Positions 5,132 through 10,325 of a stretch of 10,325 bases of DNA are shown piece after piece. Numbering within the stretch: position 1 is the first letter of the stretch; every line of letters begins with the position of its first letter. A model generated the notes under the pieces. The model worked only from the letters and a program-made list of their open reading frames with translations, was not told the origin of the DNA and searched no databases. The position numbers and the translations under genes were made by a program. Source of the DNA: Verrucomicrobiota bacterium (lineage in GTDB: Bacteria; Verrucomicrobiota; Verrucomicrobiia; Opitutales; UBA953). The stretch covers positions 1 to 10,325 of the forward strand of contig SYID01000063.1 of assembly GCA_005798925.1 (NCBI GenBank). Reading direction: 5' to 3'.

Positions 5132-5959
5132 ATGCTTCCCTTCGCCGCCAACCTGGCCGCGCACCCCCTGACCGGGGAGTGTCTGGTGGGGTGCGCCCTC
5201 GTATTCTTTGCCGCCGCGGCTTTGGACGCCTGGACCGCCAAGGACGGCTCCTCGCGCTTGGCTGATTCCGCGCTGTGGTTGCTCCGGGTGGGCTGGATCC
5301 TCCTCACCGTCATGCTGGCTTACCAAGGCCTGCGCACGCACGCCTTGCCGATCGGCAGCCCGGCCGAGGTCCTCCTCGCCATCGGGTGGGGTGTCGCCGG
5401 ACTCTCCCTCTTTCTCGACCTCACCTTCACGCATCGGTTGCCGACTTGGGCCATCGGCGGCGCCACCGCCGGCTGTCTGTTCGCGGCCGCCTGGCTCGGC
5501 GTCGGCGCGCCCTCCCCGGACGCGGGCGACAAGCCGCTGATCGTGATCCATGTCGGCGCCGCGATTCTCGCCTACGGCGTCCTTGGCGCGCAGGCCTTGA
5601 ATTCCGCCGCTTATCTCCTGCAGGATCGCGCGCTCGCCCGCCGGCGTTTCGGCGGGATCTACGCGCTGCTGCCGGCGCTCGTCCCGCTGGATCGCGTCGG
5701 CGGCCAGCTCATGGGCGCGGCCGTCTGGCTGCTGGGCCTTTCCATCGTGATCGGCGTCACCGACTGGGCTCAGCGCGACCTCGCGCTCGTCGCCGCGCCC
5801 AAGCTCGGCGCCGCGTCGCTCACGTGGCTCGCCTGCGTCTTCGTCACCGTCCAGCGTCGGCGGCATCGTCTCGCGGGCGCCGCCTACGCGCGCGCCTCGC
5901 TGCTGGCTTTCCTGCCGGCGCTCGTCGCCCTCTGGCTCTCGTTGCCCGCCGCCCGATGA
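5132..5959 (+). CDS. HemX/CcsA-like integral membrane protein (cytochrome c assembly family)
   Basis: A 275-residue, very hydrophobic protein with about eight membrane segments (roughly 17-34, 47-67, 79-98, 104-124, 138-160, 196-216, 226-242, 253-270). The order of conserved pieces fits the HemX/YpjD branch of the CcsA/CcmC family: an HALPIGSPAE loop (70-79), a membrane His in IHVGAA (His140), AYLLQDRALARRR, and LLPALVPLDRVGGQLM. Bacillus HemX sits next to hemA and affects GluTR level; CcsA proteins handle heme for cytochrome c. Here the usual tryptophan-rich WDPKE-like heme motif is missing; APKLGAASLTW (222-232) stands where it would be expected. The start at ATG 5132 fits a -10 element just upstream; ATG 5102 would add ten residues. 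The stop overlaps hemA by ATGA, supporting a shared role in heme synthesis. Confidence 0.78.
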   Translation: MLPFAANLAAHPLTGECLVGCALVFFAAAALDAWTAKDGSSRLADSALWLLRVGWILLTVMLAYQGLRTHALPIGSPAEVLLAIGWGVAGLSLFLDLTFTHRLPTWAIGGATAGCLFAAAWLGVGAPSPDAGDKPLIVIHVGAAILAYGVLGAQALNSAAYLLQDRALARRRFGGIYALLPALVPLDRVGGQLMGAAVWLLGLSIVIGVTDWAQRDLALVAAPKLGAASLTWLACVFVTVQRRRHRLAGAAYARASLLAFLPALVALWLSLPAAR

Positions 5960-6996
5960 GCGAGAGCCTCCGTAATCTCGTGGCGCTCAGCGCCACCCAT
6001 CGCACCGCCGGTCTCGACGAACGCGCGGCGTTCAGCGTGCCGGCCGGCGGCGCGGAGGTCTTCTACGCGAGCGCGCGCGAGGCCGGCCTCGCCGAAGCCG
6101 TCCTGCTCGCCACCTGCAATCGTCTCGAGGCCTACGGCGTCGGCGACGAAGCCGCCGCCCTGCACCTGCGCGCCGCTTTGATCCGCGCGACCGGCGCCGA
6201 GCCCGCCGCGCTCGACCCCCATCTCCGGCCCGTGCCCGGCCTGCTGGCCGTCGAGCACCTCTTCGCCGTCGTCTCCGGGCTGGATTCGCAGATGGTCGGC
6301 GAAGCCGAGATCGCGGGCCAGGTCAAGGAAGCCTACGCCGACGCGCTCGCCCGCGGCATGACGGGGCCCGTCCTGAACCGCGTCTTCCAGCGCGCGTTCC
6401 AGGCCGGGGCCTGGGCGCGCACCCACACCGGGATCTCCCAGGGCCAGGTCAGCCTCGGGAACGTCGCCGTCGAGCTCGCCTTGCGCGTGTTCGGCGCGCT
6501 CGCCGACGCGCGCGTGCTCGTCCTCGGCACCGGCGAAGTCGGCCGTCAGGTCGTGCAGGCCCTCGTCTCGCGCGGCGCGGCCGAGGTCTCGGTCGCGTCG
6601 CGCACCTTCGAGAACGCCCGCGCCCTCGCCGAGGAGTTCGCCGGCGCCTCGCTCACGCTCGCCGACGCGCTGCGGCAGGCGCACGCCTACGACGTCATCA
6701 TCGGCTGCGCCACCGTCGAACGCGCCCTCCTCGACGCCCCGGGCCTGCGCGAACTCGTCGCCCGCCGCCACGGCCGGCCCTGCCTGTTCGTCGACCTCGG
6801 CGTGCCTCGGAATTTCGACCCCGCCGCCCGCTCGCTCGATGGCGTCTATCTCTGCGATCTCGACGACCTCGCCGAGGTCTCCAACGCCAACCTCCGGGCG
6901 CGTCTCGCCGAAGCGGACCGCGCGCGCGCGGCGCTCGCCGAGAAGGCCGCCCGCGCCTGGGGCGCGGCGAACCGCCCCGCCACCCCCGAAGCCTGA
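5956..6996 (+). CDS. hemA: Glutamyl-tRNA reductase, short form
   Basis: GluTR reduces glutamyl-tRNA(Glu) with NADPH to glutamate-1-semialdehyde, the first committed step of the C5 tetrapyrrole pathway. The catalytic Cys54 is in LLATCNRLEAY, the substrate region is SGLDSQMVGEAEI (107-119), and the RTHTGISQGQVSLGNVAVELA segment (155-175) is typical. The NADPH-binding loop is VLVLGTGEVG (187-196), followed by VDLGVPRNFDPA and YLCDLDDL. The protein has 346 residues where most bacterial GluTRs have about 400-450: it stops soon after the DLDDL segment and its helix, so most of the C-terminal dimerisation domain is missing. The stop is followed after three bases by the next gene, so no lost piece is hidden downstream. 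The ATG overlaps the hemX-like stop. Catalytic residues are intact, so it is probably active. Confidence 0.93.
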   Translation: MSESLRNLVALSATHRTAGLDERAAFSVPAGGAEVFYASAREAGLAEAVLLATCNRLEAYGVGDEAAALHLRAALIRATGAEPAALDPHLRPVPGLLAVEHLFAVVSGLDSQMVGEAEIAGQVKEAYADALARGMTGPVLNRVFQRAFQAGAWARTHTGISQGQVSLGNVAVELALRVFGALADARVLVLGTGEVGRQVVQALVSRGAAEVSVASRTFENARALAEEFAGASLTLADALRQAHAYDVIIGCATVERALLDAPGLRELVARRHGRPCLFVDLGVPRNFDPAARSLDGVYLCDLDDLAEVSNANLRARLAEADRARAALAEKAARAWGAANRPATPEA

Positions 6997-6999
6997 GCC

Positions 7000-8366
<1,367 letters not shown>

Positions 8367-8370
<4 letters not shown>

Positions 8371-9209
8371 GGTGGCTGACCTGCCTGTTGGCCGCCGTCG
8401 CCGGCGGCGCCGATTTCGTCGGCTCCGACCTGTTGGACGGGCCGGTCGCGGCCGGCTTGGCCGCCGTCGCCGGCCCGGACTCGGCTGACTTCGCCGGCAC
8501 CCTCCCCGGCCGCCGCGCCTTCGTCGAAGGCCGGGTCGCCGCCTTCGCCGGGCTGCGGCGCGCCGGCGAGCCCGCCCCGGAGCCGAAGGGCGCGGCGGCC
8601 GTCGAGTTCCATCTCGCCTCCGTCGTCATCGTCGTCGCGACGCACGATTCGAACCGCGTCGAGCGGTTGACGCTGGAGAACCTTGCGGACGCGTTCGCGA
8701 AAGACGCGCGTTCGCCGGCCCGCAATTGGAACGACCTGCAGCCCGACGCCCGTTCCGAGCTGCTCACGCCGGCCGTCTGTTCTCCGCCCGGCACGCTCGT
8801 GCTCGAGGCTTTCCAAGGCCTTGTCCTCGAGGGGCAGCCTTTCCGGCCCGATGTCCGCCTGCGGGTCGAGCCCGACCTGGCCGCGGACCTGCTCGCCGCG
8901 CGCGCGGGCAGTCTCATCCTCCTGCCGCGCCTTCCGGCGGGGCGCGCCCGCGTCCTGCCGATCGCCGACGGTCGCCCGGGACGTTCCACCACCGCCTATC
9001 GCCCGGATGAGGACAACGTGCACAATCGCGACTACCCCTTGCAACTGCCCTTGATCCTGAACGTGCGTTCCGACCGCTTGGCCTCCTTGCGCCCGGGCTT
9101 ACGCTGGCTTTTTTCCGATGAGGCCGCCGCCATTCTCGTCCGTCAGGGGCTCACCCCCGCCCCCGCGGCGGCCCGGGCCCGGTTCGTCCAAAGGCTTGAC
9201 ACTCGCTGA
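8367..9209 (+). CDS. Small PstS-like periplasmic substrate-binding protein
   Basis: A 280-residue protein with a short N-terminal hydrophobic segment (MRWLTCLLAAVAGG) that is probably a signal peptide with cleavage after AVA or nearby; there is no clear lipobox. The body resembles phosphate-type binding proteins (PBP-like domain): GSDLLDGPVAAGLAAVA at the start, then VVIVVATHDSNRVERLTLENLADAFAKDARSPARNWNDL, equal to the 'NP...LT.EQL..IF.G...NW' block of PstS, and PPGTLVLEAFQGLVL in place of the ligand-binding SGT segment. Serine of SGT and the usual GSG phosphate loop are not conserved, so the ligand may differ or binding may be lost. No permease or ATPase genes are near. The GTG start overlaps the regulator stop by four bases; that fixes the start and suggests shared control. 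Family assignment is moderately sure, the role is open. Confidence 0.68.
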
Positions 9210-9224
9210 GGCGTTTGGTCTGCT
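9196..9224 (+). promoter_or_regulatory. Probable promoter of tRNA-Gly
   Basis: A perfect TTGACA -35 hexamer (9196-9201) is followed after 17 bp by TCTGCT (9219-9224, three of six to TATAAT). Transcription would start near 9231-9233, three to five bases before the mature tRNA. The -35 lies inside the last codons of the binding-protein gene. The tRNA could also be read through from the upstream operon. Spacing and -35 are convincing; the -10 is weak. Confidence 0.5.
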
Positions 9225-9235
9225 CCCTGTCCAGC

Positions 9236-9310
9236 GCGCGCGTAGCTCAATGGTAGAGTACCACCTTGCCAAGGTGGCTGTTGCTGGTTCAAGTCCAGTC
9301 GCGCGCTCCA
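9236..9310 (+). tRNA. tRNA-Gly (anticodon GCC)
   Basis: A complete 75-base cloverleaf. The acceptor stem GCGCGCG (9236-9242) pairs fully with CGCGCGC (9300-9306), followed by discriminator U and an encoded CCA (9308-9310). The D arm is GCTCAATGGTAGAGT, the anticodon stem CCACC/GGTGG encloses loop TTGCCAA with anticodon GCC at 9268-9270, and the T arm is CTGG-TTCAAGT-CCAG. It decodes GGC and GGU, the main glycine codons of a GC-rich genome. It is a single gene between the binding-protein gene and a bidirectional terminator. Confidence 0.97.
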
Positions 9311-9324
9311 CTTTCAGAGGGAGC

Positions 9325-9354
9325 AAAAAACCCGCCGAAGAACGGCGGGTTTTT
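9325..9354. terminator. Bidirectional rho-independent terminator
   Basis: An eight-pair stem ACCCGCCG (9330-9337) / CGGCGGGT (9343-9350) with loop AAGAA is preceded by six As (9325-9330) and followed by five Ts (9350-9354). It therefore has a U-tract on both strands: it ends the tRNA-Gly transcript rightward and the histidine-kinase transcript leftward. Its last base overlaps the kinase stop codon (TGA, 9356-9354). Confidence 0.9.
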
Positions 9355-10325
9355 CATGCCGAGGGATCCGGCAGCGTCACCGTGATCCGGAGGCCCTTGG
9401 GTTTCGCCGGCTCGGCCGTCGCGGAGCCCCCATGCAGTTCCGCCACCTGGCGCACGATGCTGAGGCCAAGCCCGCTCCCGCCGGCGCGCCGGGACTTGTC
9501 CGTCCGGTAAAAACGGTCGAACAAGCGCGGGATGTCGGCGGGCGCGACCCCTGCCCCGTCGTCTTCGACGCTCAGCTCGGTGCCTTTCGGCGTGTCGCGG
9601 GTCGCGATGACGAGCCGAGTCAGCCCTGTGGCGTGGGCCAGCGCGTTGTCGATGAGGTTCTGGACGAGACGGCGAGATTGAAGCGGGTCGGCGGTCCCGC
9701 CCGTCCGCGACGCCAGGTCCAATTCCAGGGAGACGCCCGCCGCCCGGCAGCGCGGGCCGAGCTCCTCGGCCGCCTCCCGGGCGGCGGCGTGCAACGCCCC
9801 GGTTTCCGGCCGGAGGTCCTGGGACGTCTCGAGGCTCGCGAGCGACAGCAGCCCTTCGACGAGACCCTGGAGCCGGCCGACGGAGCCGACGATCTTCTGC
9901 GCGAACCGCGCGCGGTCTTCCGCCGACATCGTGGACTGGTCCTCGGCGAGCGTCTCGGCGTAACCGCGCAGGATCGTCACCGGCGTGCGCAGGTCGTGCG
10001 AGACGTTGGTCACGAAATCCCGTTCCATCGCCTGCAGGCGCTTCAGCGCCGTGACGTCGGCGAGCACGAAGATCGCCGCGCCGGCGCCGAACGCCTCCGG
10101 ATCGGTGCGCGCGCCGGCGGCCTGCACCCAGACGTCGGCCAGCGGCGCCCGGTTGAGCAGGATGGTGGCGCGCGCGTCGCCCTCCGCCCGCACGCGGCGC
10201 ACCAGTTCGATGAAATCGGCGCTGCGCGCGAGCGGCACGACCGGCCCGCCCACGTCGCCTTCGGCCAGCCCGAACAAGGCGGCGGCGGCGGGGTTGGCGA
10301 GCCGCAGCCGGTCCTGCGCGTCGAC
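9354..10325 (-). CDS. PhoR-like sensor histidine kinase, N-terminus beyond the window
   Basis: The frame is open to the right edge; 323 residues are visible and the true start lies outside. The order is a PAS domain (beginning LRLANPAAAALFGLAEGD), then the dimerisation/phosphoacceptor domain with His110 (visible numbering) in DFVTNVSHDLRTPVTILRGYAETL, then the ATPase domain with N-box NLIDNALAHA, G1 EDDGAGV, F-box RLFDRFYRTDKSR and G2 GSGLGLSIV. The FVTNVSHDLRTP...GYAETL block and PAS-HisKA-HATPase order are typical of PhoR, the phosphate-starvation sensor that phosphorylates PhoB, but other kinases of this subfamily share them. The missing part would hold membrane segments. A PstS-like gene converges on it, which loosely supports a phosphate link. 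phoB is not seen. The stop sits in the terminator T-tract. Confidence 0.88.
   Translation of the reverse strand, partial: VDAQDRLRLANPAAAALFGLAEGDVGGPVVPLARSADFIELVRRVRAEGDARATILLNRAPLADVWVQAAGARTDPEAFGAGAAIFVLADVTALKRLQAMERDFVTNVSHDLRTPVTILRGYAETLAEDQSTMSAEDRARFAQKIVGSVGRLQGLVEGLLSLASLETSQDLRPETGALHAAAREAAEELGPRCRAAGVSLELDLASRTGGTADPLQSRRLVQNLIDNALAHATGLTRLVIATRDTPKGTELSVEDDGAGVAPADIPRLFDRFYRTDKSRRAGGSGLGLSIVRQVAELHGGSATAEPAKPKGLRITVTLPDPSA

Noticed and set aside
9118..9510. 130-codon plus-strand frame across the tRNA and terminator
   Set aside because: It runs through a perfect tRNA cloverleaf and a terminator into the antisense of the histidine kinase.

Overview
The window is GC-rich housekeeping DNA, most likely from a verrucomicrobial bacterium of the Opitutales/Opitutaceae type. 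That placement is an inference. It rests on a DUF5069 gene, a family I associate mainly with Verrucomicrobiota, on high GC, on the aroA-cmk fusion, and on the mix of cmk, plsC, pssA, dnaN and hemA. None of the start codons I examined has a convincing Shine-Dalgarno sequence. I see no insertion sequence, phage gene or CRISPR array.

Region 1 (1-1424, + strand): the 3' part of a gene whose frame runs from the last residues of EPSP synthase (AroA) straight into a complete cytidylate kinase (Cmk). It overlaps by ATGA a PlsC-type acyltransferase. Region 2 (1437-2564, - strand): dnaN, the DNA polymerase III sliding clamp, convergent with plsC at 12 bp. The 249-bp gap upstream of dnaN holds an AT-rich stretch, a repeated 10-mer and three DnaA-box-like 9-mers.

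Region 3 (2814-5032, - strand): a tight cluster, read from right to left, of a DUF5069 protein, a low-molecular-weight protein tyrosine phosphatase, a RelE/ParE-fold protein without an antitoxin, and phosphatidylserine synthase (pssA). Two of its junctions have the form TGA-NN-GTG. A four-tract G-quadruplex motif lies just before the DUF5069 start, and G/C tracts on both sides of that start can also pair as hairpins.

Region 4 (5132-9209, + strand): four coupled genes, namely a HemX/CcsA-like membrane protein, a short glutamyl-tRNA reductase (hemA), an NtrC-family sigma-54 response regulator, and a small PstS-like periplasmic binding protein. The hemX-hemA pair is a known heme-biosynthesis arrangement; the last two genes are not explained by it. 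Region 5 (9196-10325): tRNA-Gly(GCC) with a probable promoter inside the end of the binding-protein gene, a bidirectional terminator, and a convergent PhoR-like histidine kinase cut by the window edge.

Together the genes supply membrane lipid precursors (PlsC, PssA), CMP/dCMP phosphorylation (Cmk), aromatic amino acid synthesis (AroA), the replication clamp (DnaN) and the first committed step of tetrapyrrole synthesis (HemA). The points most worth a second look are the G-rich leader of the DUF5069 gene, the DnaA-box-like cluster before dnaN, the orphan RelE-fold gene in a phospholipid cluster, the short HemA, and the coupling of heme genes to a sigma-54 regulator and a binding protein.
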